Notes: generated from the letters alone by a model not told the origin. Shown: positions 56,501 to 61,669, numbered from the stretch's first letter. The stretch is 64,000 nucleotides of DNA from Pseudoips prasinana (GCA_951640165.1 OX621258.1:3805501-3869500), one strand, 5' to 3'. Made by a program: numbers and translations.

Positions 56501-58793
56501 GATACCACAGAGTGGTAGTGCACGGCAAAAAGTTTCTTGTGAAACGCAGGGTGGTGGATGACCATTCATCCAGGTGATAAGGATGAATTACAGGATATCC
56601 TCTCATTCTTGGAGATGGTTTTGTCCACCTTCGAACGCTATTGGTTTTCATAAATATGGCCACTTACTTCTTTTTAAGTAATGTCTCCAGGGGAATCCTT
56701 TTGTCCCATTCTCTCCATACTGCGTTAAAACCAAGTAGTCTAAATATATAGGGGGTTTTAAATCTGTAAATAAAAAAGGGAATAAAAGGGAGGATAAGGA
56801 ATAAGAGGAACAGGAACAATTCAGGAATAGGAAAGGGTCTGTAGACAATGGAAATGTTACCCTTTTTCAATAAGCCCAACCTTGATGTGGCCGCTTTTCT
56901 TCAAATTTACATTTACAAATTAAATCTGCTGCATATTCATGCAGCAGATTTAAATTGTATACTCATAGTGGTGTATACTCTGAGTTTGAAAGCTATGGGA
57001 GCTTTTACTGTGGTTGGCGGAACGTGGTAGTATTTGTAATCTATCTGGTATTACGTCTCATATCAGTCTTACCTTTGTGATCATGGCGCGGACACCTGCA
57101 TCTTTTACTGTGACCGGACTATCACGGTAGTATTTGTGGTTTATTCGGTATTACTCTAATAACAGTCTTACTTTTGCGAATGGGTCCCAGTACATTTAAT
57201 GCTGACGAGTCACTTTTTTCAACTTTATATACACCTGGTCCTTTTACTGTGATCGGAAGATCACGGTAGTCTTTATGATTGAAACGGTATTACGTCTAAT
57301 ATCAGTCTCAGCTTCCTGAATGCGTCCCAGTACATGTAATCTTGACCTGGTCACTTTTTTCAACTTTATATACACCTGCACCTTTAACTGTGGTTGGTAG
57401 GCCGTGGTAGTATTTGAAGTATGTCTGGTATTACGTCTAATATCAGTCTTACCTTTGCGAATGGGTCCCAGTACATTTAATCTTGACATGGTCACTTTTT
57501 TCAAGTTTATATACACCTGCACATTTTACTGTAATTGGTGGTATGTGGTAGTATTTGGGGCCTGTCTGGTATTACGTCTAATATCAGTCTTACCTTTGCG
57601 AATGGGTCCCAGTACATTTAATCTTGACGTGGTCACTTTTTTCTAGTCTATATACACCTGCACATTTTACTGTGGTCGGTGAATCGTGTTAGTATTTGTG
57701 GTCTGTCTGGTATTACGTCTAATATCAGTCTTACCTTTGCGAATGGGTCCCAGTACATTTAATCTTGACGTGGTCACTTTTTTCAAGTTTATATACACCT
57801 GCCCCTTTAACTGTGATCGGTGGACCGTGGTAGTATTTGTGGTCCGTCTGGTATATAATATCTTCGTACGTGCAGCTAATGTCAGTAGTAGTTTTAAGGA
57901 TCTTGTCCACTACTCTGCATTCTGAAAGCTGGAAATATAAACGGCAGCGTCAATTTAACTAGTAAGTGATTGGCCTATTCTAGTCGTTAGTGACCCAGAG
58001 TGCTAAGCCAGAGATCATGGGTTCGAACCCCACCCAGGACAAATCTCTGTGCGACGAGCACGATTATTTGTTCTGTGTTTGGGTGTAATTTATCTATAAT
58101 ATTTATGAATATAGAAGAATAGTACAGGGTCTGCCCAGCTTGGGATCAGATGGCAGTGTCTTACTTGTCCCAAGACTTTCATTTATTTATAACCATTGTG
58201 TCGCGCATTACATCCTATATCAATAAACTAGCAATTCAACCGTGACTTCGCGTCGTGGGAAATTATACCACATGGCTAGACTCCATTAAGGCAGAAATTC
58301 GACTAGGATGACTTAAACACTATTATAAATAACTAATATGTTTTATTTTATAACAATATTATAGAGCACAAGTGTGTGCAAACACAGGAACACGAAGTAT
58401 TCAATCACTCTCATGTTCCGATGGGACGTCTAAAGACACTACCGGAAAGAGGTAAAGTAGAGGAACGACATGGGGGTGTAAATACCGCCATCTGCCAGAA
58501 TCCAGACCGATACTGAGAATTTTTTCTTTACAGAAAAATCCCAAAATCTCCTATTTGGGTCGACCCTTGGATTGGAACCTTATTATCTGCGGCTGAACAC
58601 GCTACCGCTAGATCATTGAGACATATAACTCATACTTACATAACATTTGACCCAATCCGTTCCTTCACATTCTATATCAGCCATTTTCTTATCAAACTTC
58701 ATGATTTCTGGTGCAAATGGGTCCGAATCTGGGATCTCACAGCCGGACCCTTTATCCAGTTTCAAAGCCTCTTCGAGTTTATTCTCAATATAC
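29428..58793 (-). CDS. DUF229 (sulfatase/alkaline-phosphatase superfamily) gene, eleven exons, 5' end not found
   Basis: Exons in transcript order: 58793-58640, 57928-57735, 54476-54276, 51675-51523, 49618-49402, 48269-48094, 47234-46982, 40791-40640, 38556-38397, 31742-31639, 29518-29428. All junctions are GT-AG and every phase matches, giving 1,855 coding nt (617 codons plus stop). Family landmarks in order: [13 protein letters not shown], the nucleophile region [52 protein letters not shown], the metal-binding [46 protein letters not shown] and the terminal YCYCK. This matches the usual layout of DUF229 proteins, which are secreted or membrane-anchored with unknown substrate. The first exon is probably upstream (higher coordinates). 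Introns are filled with repeats. Confidence 0.9.
29545..29800 (-). mobile_element. tRNA-derived SINE
   Basis: On the minus strand the head reads 'caccgtagcctagttggtag' and 'gggattcgaacctagg' lies on the plus strand as the B-box region. The body contains 'gtacaagctttgcttagttt' and an (ATT)n tail. It lies just inside the last intron, 27 bp from the exon acceptor. Confidence 0.75.
29801..31384. other. Intron 10 remainder: foldback and RTE debris
   Basis: At 30302-30344 and 30450-30498 there are inverted repeats of ~43-45 bp around a ~105-bp spacer. 'gtccagcagtggacggtaac' at ~30640 is an RTE-like end. At 30777-30792 the TGGCGACGCGTCGC palindromic motif recurs. No exon is needed here because the flanking exons join in phase. 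Confidence 0.45.
31385..31583 (-). mobile_element. RTE-like LINE 3' fragment
   Basis: Inverse of 'aggcctttgtccagcagtgg' preceded by (GAT)n on the minus strand. It includes 'caagatcatcggtccatctt', the coding-end region of a common lepidopteran RTE-type element. Confidence 0.7.
31639..31742 (-). CDS. DUF229 gene, exon 10
   Basis: Acceptor TATTTCAG, donor AATCC|GTAAGT. It encodes [17 protein letters not shown] and ISRVN, the C-terminal beta-rich end of the family. Confidence 0.85.
31842..31880. repeat. Perfect 39-bp palindrome
   Basis: Arms GGAATCATATGTACTTAAG (31842-31860) and its exact complement (31862-31880) are separated by one T. It lies 100 bp upstream of the exon 10 acceptor in transcript orientation. 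Confidence 0.95.
31925..32090 (+). repeat. Dispersed repeat family 'GGGCAGTGGTTAC', copy
   Basis: 'gggcagtggttacccctggt' and 'gaccgacggcttaacgtgcc' in the standard order. It is truncated before the final block. Confidence 0.65.
32193..32450 (+). mobile_element. tRNA-derived SINE, full copy
   Basis: It begins 'cggtaaccgtagcctagttg', has 'gagttcgaatcccgg' as B box, 'gtacaagctttgcttagttt' and an (ATT)-like tail. Same family as 29545-29800 and 49690-49950. Confidence 0.75.
32755..32930 (+). mobile_element. SINE with internal deletion, inserted in a longer repeat
   Basis: 'caccatagcctagttggtag' is joined directly to 'tggatgttttctatgtatat', so the B-box part is lost. It interrupts a longer repeat whose uninterrupted counterpart is at 53690-53980. 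Confidence 0.7.
33404..37706 (+). repeat. Satellite array, 54/51-bp monomers with higher-order structure
   Basis: About 80 head-to-tail copies of a 54-bp unit that starts CTAGTATTGCGTCAATGCGG; a 51-bp variant lacks three bases of CTAGTA. From about 34970 the 51-bp form is common, and a 258-bp block (one 54-mer plus four 51-mers) repeats at 36397, 36655, 36913 and 37171. A 1,269-bp stretch around 34780 recurs around 36050. Both unit lengths are multiples of three, so long open frames appear on both strands without being genes. The array lies in the intron between exons 9 and 10 of the DUF229 gene and ends directly at an RTE fragment. Confidence 0.97.
37707..37995 (-). mobile_element. RTE-like LINE ORF end fragment
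   Basis: The minus-strand translation contains [13 protein letters not shown], the well-known C-terminal region of lepidopteran RTE-type endonuclease/reverse transcriptases. Several stops follow. It adjoins the satellite at its 'aggcct'. Confidence 0.7.
38018..38145 (+). mobile_element. Lep1-like Helitron 5' fragment
   Basis: 'tactagtattataaacgtga' and 'attactctttcacgtaaata' followed by 'aataacacgtaggctacaat' give the Lep1 order, but the hairpin/CTAG end is missing. Confidence 0.6.
38272..38385 (+). mobile_element. Lep1-type Helitron, short copy beside a splice donor
   Basis: It starts TCCTACTAATATTATAAATG and ends 'aacgcggttgaaaccgcggg' then GCTAG. It terminates 11 bp from the donor of exon 9 in the DUF229 gene. 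Confidence 0.8.
38397..38556 (-). CDS. DUF229 gene, exon 9
   Basis: Acceptor TTGACAG, donor GTCAAG|GTAATT. It encodes [17 protein letters not shown] and [12 protein letters not shown], ending ENYQVK. It is GC-rich against AT-rich introns. A Lep1 end lies only 11 bp below the donor. Confidence 0.85.
38605..40107 (+). repeat. Satellite array, 92-bp units built from four ~23-bp repeats
   Basis: About 14-15 near-identical 92-bp units; the motif GGCATTCAAATTG recurs every 92 bp from 38731. Each unit splits into four related segments of 22-24 bp (gcgcagtggaattgtaaaac, gcgcaatggaatagtaaaat, and so on). The left edge (38605-38690) shows simpler ~23-bp repeats, and the right edge (39890-40107) is degenerate. 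It sits in the intron between exons 8 and 9 of the DUF229 gene, starting about 50 bp from the exon 9 acceptor. Confidence 0.97.
40225..40375 (+). mobile_element. tRNA-derived SINE fragment
   Basis: 'gtgcgggttcaagtcccgc' resembles a tRNA B-box arm, followed by 'atagttgttctgaatctagg'. The same body is seen at 50825-51035. Confidence 0.55.
40451..40619 (+). mobile_element. Helitron-like repeat (family 3)
   Basis: It starts TCTACTTTATAAAAATAAGT and ends 'aacgcgggtaacaccgcggg' then GCACAGCTAG|T. It stops 19-20 bp from the donor of exon 8. Confidence 0.75.
40640..40791 (-). CDS. DUF229 gene, exon 8
   Basis: Acceptor TGTTTTCAG, donor AGAAG|GTATGTA. It encodes [20 protein letters not shown], a highly recognisable DUF229 cysteine-rich motif, and ends TESRR across the junction. 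Confidence 0.9.
40929..40963 (+). repeat. Isolated stub of the 21-bp minisatellite
   Basis: 'gtctcagtgatgactaacct' and 'tgtcgcagtgat' match the units of the minisatellite at 46490-46945. It lies on the other side of the repeat and LINE that separate them. Confidence 0.6.
40968..41041 (+). repeat. Dispersed repeat family 'GGGCAGTGGTTAC', left half
   Basis: It stops at 'gaccgacagcttaa', where the LINE tail begins. The right half is at 46312-46447. Confidence 0.75.
41233..44196 (-). pseudogene. LINE ORF2: endonuclease and reverse transcriptase, one in-frame stop
   Basis: One frame of 988 codons including the final stop. Near the start are [27 protein letters not shown] and GGVLIAV of the AP-like endonuclease. 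IAGDFNLKS follows just after a TAA at 43696-43698. RT motifs are [52 protein letters not shown] and the catalytic [10 protein letters not shown]. The only visible lesion is that TAA, so the copy is young. It overlaps the end of ORF1 by 28 nt, as is usual for LINEs. Confidence 0.88.
44169..45822 (-). pseudogene. LINE ORF1: PHD finger, coiled coil and esterase-like domain, frameshifted
   Basis: The first part (45822 to about 45229) has a Cys-rich PHD-like finger: [20 protein letters not shown], then CVGY and WLCKAC. A Thr/Ser/Pro-rich segment follows. The second (45256-44918) and third (44921-44169) parts continue in other frames with coiled coil ([20 protein letters not shown]). A domain containing [11 protein letters not shown] and [10 protein letters not shown] resembles the SGNH/esterase region of CR1 ORF1. 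Two frameshifts break it. The catalytic Ser and Asp-His of an active esterase are not evident to me. Confidence 0.75.
46312..46447 (+). repeat. Dispersed repeat family 'GGGCAGTGGTTAC', right half
   Basis: It resumes at 'ttaatgtgtcttccgaagca' and continues through 'actgaccgcaagcctagt' to 'gagcatctagctatgag'. With 40968-41041 it forms one complete copy. Confidence 0.75.
46490..46945 (+). repeat. Minisatellite, 21-bp unit
   Basis: About 21 diverged copies of CAGTCATGACTAATCTTGTCA-like units in phase. Because 21 is a multiple of three, open frames of 109-164 codons appear on both strands; these are not genes. It ends about 37 bp from the donor of exon 7. Confidence 0.95.
46982..47234 (-). CDS. 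DUF229 gene, exon 7
   Basis: Acceptor TTCCCACAG, donor GAACCA|GTAAGTAAAC. It encodes [17 protein letters not shown] and [20 protein letters not shown], ending SLLEP in phase 0. The His of DIHAT is a further conserved family residue. Confidence 0.9.
47235..47769. other. Intron 6 part, no feature recognised
   Basis: AT-rich sequence with no repeat boundary recognised. 'gaaaagggcataactcgtaa' and 'aagtgccctttttggaaatt' suggest an old degraded inverted element. No exon is needed here. Confidence 0.35.
47770..48076 (-). mobile_element. tRNA-derived SINE (family with 'CGATGGGACG'), sense to the gene
   Basis: 'gatccgatgggacgataagc', 'tttacagaaaaatctcaaaa' and 'aacccaggacctcattatct' occur in the same order as at 58350-58621. 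The tRNA-like head 'tgttcaaccgcaga' on the minus strand faces the exon 6 donor about 17 bp away. Confidence 0.7.
48094..48269 (-). CDS. DUF229 gene, exon 6 (metal site)
   Basis: Acceptor ATTTTCAG, donor GCTAG|GTACGTGG. It encodes [20 protein letters not shown] and FMMGDHGAR. The MxDHG motif supplies Asp and His metal ligands in alkaline-phosphatase-like enzymes. Confidence 0.9.
48322..48700 (+). mobile_element. LINE 3' fragment, second copy of the 991-1470 family
   Basis: 'gtcttctcagttggggcgca' through 'tctacgtgaataaaaacc' and a T/A-rich tail, colinear with the copy at 1078-1460. Lies 50 bp from the exon 6 acceptor. Confidence 0.75.
48885..49033 (+). mobile_element. Lep1-type Helitron, truncated at both ends
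   Basis: 'attctttcacgcaaaaacta' to 'ttcaacgcgggtaaaaccgc' and 'ggggcaca'. The CTAG end is replaced by 'tattg'. Confidence 0.7.
49100..49375 (+). repeat. Minisatellite, ~22-bp unit
   Basis: About twelve copies of GCCATCTCAATACTGACTTTAC-like units, alternating gcgcc/acgtc and ctcaata/gtcaata variants. It ends about 27 bp from the donor of exon 5. Confidence 0.93.
49402..49618 (-). CDS. DUF229 gene, exon 5
   Basis: Acceptor TTTTCCCAG, donor GATCAA|GTGAGTAC. It encodes [19 protein letters not shown] and [11 protein letters not shown], ending LNITDQ in phase 0. Confidence 0.9.
49690..49950 (+). mobile_element. tRNA-derived SINE
   Basis: 'caccgtagcctagttggtag' head, diverged B box 'gggtccgaattccgg', 'acaagcgttgcttagtttgg' body and an (ATT)n tail at 49930-49950. 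Confidence 0.75.
50640..50825 (-). mobile_element. LINE 3' end ('GCAACACCAGAGGAGTC' family)
   Basis: 'gtcacctgatggtaagtgat' and 'cactcgcaacaccagaggag' identify the 3' end of the family whose ORF2 end is at 18995-19488. Non-coding here. Confidence 0.65.
50825..51040 (+). mobile_element. tRNA-derived SINE
   Basis: 'gtgtggcgcagcggcttata' resembles a tRNA A-box arm and GGTTCGATTCC is at 50886-50896. The body is 'actatttgtgtgacccataa' and the tail is 'ccctagtgcgggagttgtca'. Confidence 0.75.
51190..51480 (+). repeat. Tandem repeat, ~67-bp unit, four copies
   Basis: TCTTTAATAAATTA recurs at 51222, 51289 and 51356, with 'cactgtgcctaat' and 'cgcccactattcc' in each unit. It ends about 40 bp from the donor of exon 4. 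Confidence 0.9.
51523..51675 (-). CDS. DUF229 gene, exon 4
   Basis: Acceptor GATTTCAG, donor GATGG|GTGCGT. It encodes [20 protein letters not shown] and ends NRLKQDG across the junction. The Gly codons split at both junctions are completed correctly. Confidence 0.9.
51676..52329. other. Intron 3 part, AT-rich, no gene seen
   Basis: 'aactaatttgacacaactat' and 'atagttgtgtcaatttagtt' at about 51760-51812 form an inverted repeat. The rest is low-complexity A/T. Confidence 0.4.
52330..53268 (+). mobile_element. 5'-truncated LINE with RT fragment
   Basis: An open frame (52362-53162) followed by a short 3'UTR and an (ATT)n tail at 53243-53268. Related fragments at 15240-15785 and 58938-59390 show the family is present in at least three truncated copies. 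Confidence 0.85.
52362..53162 (+). pseudogene. LINE reverse transcriptase C-terminal half
   Basis: It starts inside the RT palm with [20 protein letters not shown], followed by the catalytic [10 protein letters not shown]. After that come the thumb and C-terminal region ([58 protein letters not shown]). It is intact in frame but lacks the endonuclease and N-terminal RT half, so it is non-functional. Clade not certain. Confidence 0.85.
53680..53977 (+). repeat. Repeat homologous to the left flank of the 54-bp satellite
   Basis: 'gcacagataatccttaactt', 'atgaagcatgcaacattatt' and 'tagtagcgtttggttgcgac' match 32703-33170 in order, apart from a SINE and a LINE tail inserted in the latter. Confidence 0.75.
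53978..54030 (+). repeat. Single diverged monomer of the 54-bp satellite
   Basis: ACTAGTATTGCGTCATTGCT then 'tgtttacctatcaaaaactg' and 'tcaaagtataaa' form one unit, not tandemly repeated. It lies at the same relative place as the start of the big array. Confidence 0.85.
54060..54213 (-). mobile_element. tRNA-derived SINE head fragment, sense to the gene
   Basis: 'aacccaggacctcgttctct' and 'gtgaacacgctaccactaga' form the tRNA-like head shared with 58350-58621. It faces the exon 3 donor about 60 bp away. Confidence 0.6.
54276..54476 (-). CDS. DUF229 gene, exon 3 (nucleophile region)
   Basis: Acceptor ATTCCAG at 54477 upward, donor AATGG|GTATGTG. It encodes [14 protein letters not shown] and [20 protein letters not shown]. 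In this superfamily the Asp and the following Ser/Thr of GFDSxSR bind metal and act as nucleophile. Confidence 0.9.
54690..54987 (-). mobile_element. Helitron-like repeat (family 2), complete
   Basis: On the minus strand it starts TCTATACATATAATAAAATC and ends 'ggtaaaaccgcggggcacag' CTAG|T. The hairpin and CTAG end fit a Helitron. Confidence 0.8.
54988..55257. other. No gene seen in this stretch
   Basis: A short open minus frame contains [20 protein letters not shown], resembling a dispersed repeat body ('ctctacgtcttccctaaaga'). No splice signals support it as an exon. Confidence 0.4.
55258..55475 (+). repeat. Dispersed repeat family 'GGGCAGTGGTTAC', full copy
   Basis: 'cgggcagtggttaccctagt' through 'gggaccgacagcttaacgtg' to 'gaccgcgagcctagttactt' and 'cggtgagaccatctagctat'. 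The most complete copy in the window. Confidence 0.75.
55476..56021. other. Intron 2 part, no gene seen
   Basis: AT-rich sequence. 'aaacattaaaaacaattaat' and 'ctgttctcaattttgacact' echo a stretch near 9690-9725, so shared repeat debris is likely. Confidence 0.35.
56022..56329 (-). mobile_element. Helitron-like repeat (family 2), complete
   Basis: On the minus strand it starts TCTATACATATGATAAAATC and ends 'aggtaaaaccgcggggcaca' GCTAG|T. Slightly rearranged inside, with a short duplication of 'cagtataatatatc'. Confidence 0.78.
56335..56660 (-). mobile_element. LINE ORF2 C-terminal fragment
   Basis: The minus-strand translation contains [20 protein letters not shown] and [20 protein letters not shown], parallel to the fragment at 18995-19488. 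Truncated and without the RT core. Confidence 0.7.
56668..56763 (-). other. Possible cassette exon in the DUF229 gene (speculative)
   Basis: Between exons 2 and 3, a 96-nt segment is bounded by a strong acceptor (TTTTTATTTACAG) and donor (AA|GTAAGTGG). Read in the phase given by exon 2, it is open and returns exon 3 to the correct frame. The peptide would contain [18 protein letters not shown]. It has no counterpart in the family layout I know, and exons 2 and 3 join perfectly without it. Confidence 0.25.
57005..57734 (-). repeat. Tandem array of partial exon 2 copies with splice donors (~141-bp unit)
   Basis: Five to six units of ~141 bp, directly joined to exon 2. On the minus strand each unit starts GTAAGACTGATATTAGACGT, passes through sequence matching the last ~115 bp of exon 2 ([15 protein letters not shown] in the nearer copies) and ends in CAAAG|GTAAG. 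Units near the exon are most similar; distant ones carry deletions and substitutions, and one has lost the donor (CTCAG for CTTAC on the plus strand). No acceptor is repeated. Confidence 0.93.
57735..57928 (-). CDS. DUF229 gene, exon 2
   Basis: Acceptor ATATTTCCAG at 57929 upward, donor CAAAG|GTAAGACTG. It encodes [25 protein letters not shown] and [13 protein letters not shown], ending in phase 2. Its 3' half and donor are the source of the ~141-bp tandem array that starts immediately downstream. Confidence 0.85.
57975..58200 (+). mobile_element. tRNA-derived SINE
   Basis: 'gcctattctagtcgttagtg' head, B box GGTTCGAACCC at about 58020-58030, 'tgcgacgagcacgattattt' body and 'cagcttgggatcagatggca' near the end. 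Lies 45 bp from the exon 2 acceptor. Confidence 0.75.
58350..58621 (-). mobile_element. tRNA-derived SINE, sense to the gene
   Basis: 'gttccgatgggacgtctaaa', 'tttacagaaaaatcccaaaa' and the head 'ctgaacacgctaccgctaga'. The head lies about 18 bp from the donor of the exon at 58640. Same family as 47770-48076. Confidence 0.72.
58640..58793 (-). CDS. DUF229 gene, exon 1 of those found
   Basis: Acceptor TTTCCCAG at 58794-58801, donor TTAT|GTAAGTATG. It encodes [19 protein letters not shown] and ends WVKCY in phase 0. CxIPDxDPF is the N-terminal DUF229 signature. It begins in phase 1, so at least one more upstream exon is required. Confidence 0.8.
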
Positions 58794-58816
58794 CTGGGAA
58801 AGTATTTCAAATGATA

Positions 58817-58937
58817 ATCACACTAATAAAAGGCGAAAGTTTGTGATTATGTGACTGTGTGTGTGAGTGTGTATGTTTGTTACTTCTTCACGGTTAAACG
58901 GCTGGAGCGATTTTAACAAAATTTGGTATGGAGTAAA
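58817..58937 (+). mobile_element. Lep1-type Helitron, 5' part, cut by a LINE
   Basis: 'acactaataaaaggcgaaag' through 'ttacttcttcacggttaaac' and 'aatttggtatggagt'. The family sequence stops where the LINE starts, and the CTAG end was not found nearby. Confidence 0.7.
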
Positions 58938-59390
58938 GGCTTTTTTACAAAAATTAATTGGGTGGGTTAATTATACTCCAAAGGCATACAGCGCTCTGCG
59001 GGTACAATATAATAACGTCTTCAGGATGTTGTTGCGGTTACCGCGTTACTGCAGTGCTTCTGCGATGTTTGCCGAAGCGCGTACGGATGATTTTTACGCA
59101 ATAAGACGCAAGCGTGTATCGTCAATGTTGGCTAGAGTGCGCGGCAGCAGCAGCGACATTCTGAAGATAATATCTAGTAAATATCAGTGTCCGATACACT
59201 CGCTCTGGGTAAGCATCGTAGTTGAGACGGCAAAATAAAATAATTTAAGGTGTATTTAGTGTAAAGTGTATTTAAATGTTATGTATATTTAAGTTATTTA
59301 CTAACATAGTTTATAAGCTCCTGTTGTTACTAATCATAATGGAACATGTTATCTGATAATAAATAAATAATAATATTAATAAATAAATAA
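58938..59390 (+). mobile_element. LINE RT C-terminal fragment (family of 52330-53268)
   Basis: An open frame to 59238 contains LRVQYNNVFRMLLRLPRYCS and SAMFAEARTDDFYAI, corresponding to the end of the 52362-53162 frame. An (AATA)n tail is at about 59358-59390. Confidence 0.78.
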
Positions 59391-59672
59391 TCGGGATCGG
59401 ATCAGAAATGTCGAAATCCGCAGGCGAACCAAAGTTACCGTCATAGCCCGAAGAATTGCAAAACTGAAGTGGCAGTGGGCGGCACATAGCTCGTAGAACC
59501 GATGGCCGTTGGGGCAGAAAGGTTCTTGAGTGGCGACCACGAACCGGAAGACTGCTGGATGGAAAACTGCTTGATGCGAATAGCGCAAGACCGGCAATTG
59601 TGGAGATCTTTGGGGGAGGCCTTTGTCCAGCAGTGGACGTCTTTCGGCTGATATGATGATGATGATGAATGA
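59391..59672 (+). mobile_element. RTE-like LINE end
   Basis: 'gcaggcgaaccaaagttacc', 'aaactgaagtggcagtgggc' and 'ggaggcctttgtccagcagt' followed by (GAT)n. The translation fits the RRTKVTDIA...LKWQWAAH pattern of the lepidopteran RTE-type C-terminus, with frameshifts. Confidence 0.72.
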
Positions 59673-61103
59673 TAAAAAAAAACCCCAAAAAATATCATAT
59701 TCTTATTTTCTTCATTTTAGTCTTTTTTAATGACCCCAAACAAAAACGAGAAAGTATGTAAAAATTATAACTTTTGAAATGTTTGTTTGTTTGACGAAGC
59801 CGAAGTTTGGGCAGCTAGTAGTTAATATTTGGGCGCGTGTTACAAGAAATATTACAAGGCATAAGTTAATATTACGCTGTCAAGTTTAGGGGTTTAATGT
59901 ACTACTCGCAACACCAGAGGAGTCTCTTAAGAGAGGTAGGCCATAGCGTTAATTCGCTCAAAGAGCAGCCCGACTGGGGAAGTACCTCCACCTTACAGAA
60001 GACATTCCTTAATAATAATATACATTTTAATGTTGTTTCCGAGTGTGAGTAAGGTCGCCACAGCTCATTGGGGTGGGGGTTAGGGTTAGCAATACTTGTT
60101 AGCAGACTTAAAGGCCGGTAACGCACCCGCGACTCCTCTGGTGTTGCGAGTGTCCATGGGCGGCGGTGATCACTTACCATCAGGTGACCCACTTGTTAGT
60201 TTGTCGCCCTCTTATATAAAAAAATATAATAAGGCAGAGCCATTTATAGGTTCGGTAGAACCTTCGGTTCGGAAGGCACGTTCAGTCGGCCCCGGTTGAA
60301 GTTATTAGACAAAATTCGTTAAGCCATGTCAGAGGCCTACTGGGCGGCGCGGCGTGAACAACTTTGACACCAGGGTGTCCACTATTGGACAACATCCCAT
60401 ATGCCTTGTTGGTCTAGCGGTAGCGTGTTCACCCGCAGAGACAGTGACACTGATATTAATTTAGTTAGTTAACCGATTAGGTTCTACACTTAACTACTTT
60501 ATTAGGCCACTGTGCGTCATTACGACGTAACCAGCAATTTATAGCGACGCGTAGCGAAATATCGCGGCAGTATTAGATGCCATTAATAAATTGATGACTT
60601 CACATTAATTTACATTAGACTAATAAAAACAATTTCTTTAAGTTGTGGGACTCAGCATTAGTAATAATTTAAAAAAACTATTAATTAATAAATATCCCTT
60701 TCTATAGCGCGGTGCCTTTATACTATTTTACAATATCGTCGCTAACAACAGGCCCCATGTATGTATGCGCATGCGCACGTGGCCAGTAATCTGGCTCTTG
60801 ACGGACGCTCTCGAGTTTTTATGTCAAGGATTATATGTAGTCGCGCACTGGATACAGGGATAGTTTAAATAATATACTCCTTTATCATAGAAAAATATGA
60901 ATAACTATTAATAGACATAAAACGTACACGTTTGCAATAATTTTTATTTATTTTAATATACTTACATGAAAGTATGGGCTTATAATTAAATGTTATATTA
61001 GAAGACAATTAATAAGCATTTCATGCAGGTGACAGTTTAAAGTAAATATTATAATTAATTAATTAATTGCAGCCGCATAGAGATTTCGTTTCAGTTAACC
61101 AGT
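59673..61103. other. No host gene seen; LINE end, repeat piece and tRNA-like SINE head
   Basis: At 60060-60215 there is a LINE 3' end ('cgcaacaccagaggagtc' family, plus orientation). At about 60300-60385 lies an inverted piece of the GGGCAGTGG repeat family. 'tggtctagcggtagcgtgtt' at about 60409-60428 is the head of the SINE family that lies beside several donors. The first exon of the DUF229 gene was not found here. Confidence 0.45.
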
Positions 61104-61282
61104 GCCTCTAGCACGAGTTTCTGCAGTTTACTTACTCAATCACACGTACAGTTTCGTCCCATACATTGAGCACCAGAGTTTTAGTTCTTAATAGTTTTCG
61201 CGAGAGGCGCTGGTGCTCAATGTATGGGAGGAAACTGTACGTGTGATCGAGTAAGTAAACTGCAGGAACTCGTGCTAGAGGC
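61104..61282. mobile_element. Foldback MITE, copy 2
   Basis: Same ~68-bp inverted repeats as 17394-17575, starting GCCTCTAGCACGAGTTTC, with the spacer in the opposite orientation. The arms differ at only a few positions. Confidence 0.88.
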
Positions 61283-61367
61283 ACAGTAGATGGCGCTGAC
61301 AACCTATGACAAATTTTTTGTCTATGACTCATATGTTCCTGTGGGAAAAACAGCTATTTTTTTTTTT

Positions 61368-61560
61368 ATCGTATGGGCAGTGGTTTTAACTGCGCATTAG
61401 GAGTCTGGCTTAACGACAAGAATCGGCTCCGACAGCTTAACGTATGTTCCGAAGCTCGGAAACCTGTTGACGGTGACTTTTCTATAGACTGACCGCACGC
61501 CTAGGCGCTTAACCTCGCCAAGCACTTACGGACCGGTAAGAGCGACTTCGTAACCCTTAA
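61368..61560 (+). repeat. Dispersed repeat family 'GGGCAGTGGTTAC', diverged copy
   Basis: 'tatgggcagtggttttaact', 'ctccgacagcttaacgtatg', 'actgaccgcacgcctagg' and 'cttacggaccggtaagag' in order. It lacks part of the middle. Confidence 0.65.
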
Positions 61561-61669
61561 TTCGTAAATAAGATCCCGCCTCCGAGCGTGGGTTTCGAAC
61601 TAAGACTTAAGGCTGTACTAATGAAAAGATGCAGTAGACGGTCCGGGGGATCTACCCGCTAAATCGTCG

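Noticed and set aside
57244..57925. Plus- and minus-strand open frames of 80-92 codons across the exon array
   Set aside because: They run through splice donors and tandem copies; only the 57735-57928 part fits the gene in phase.
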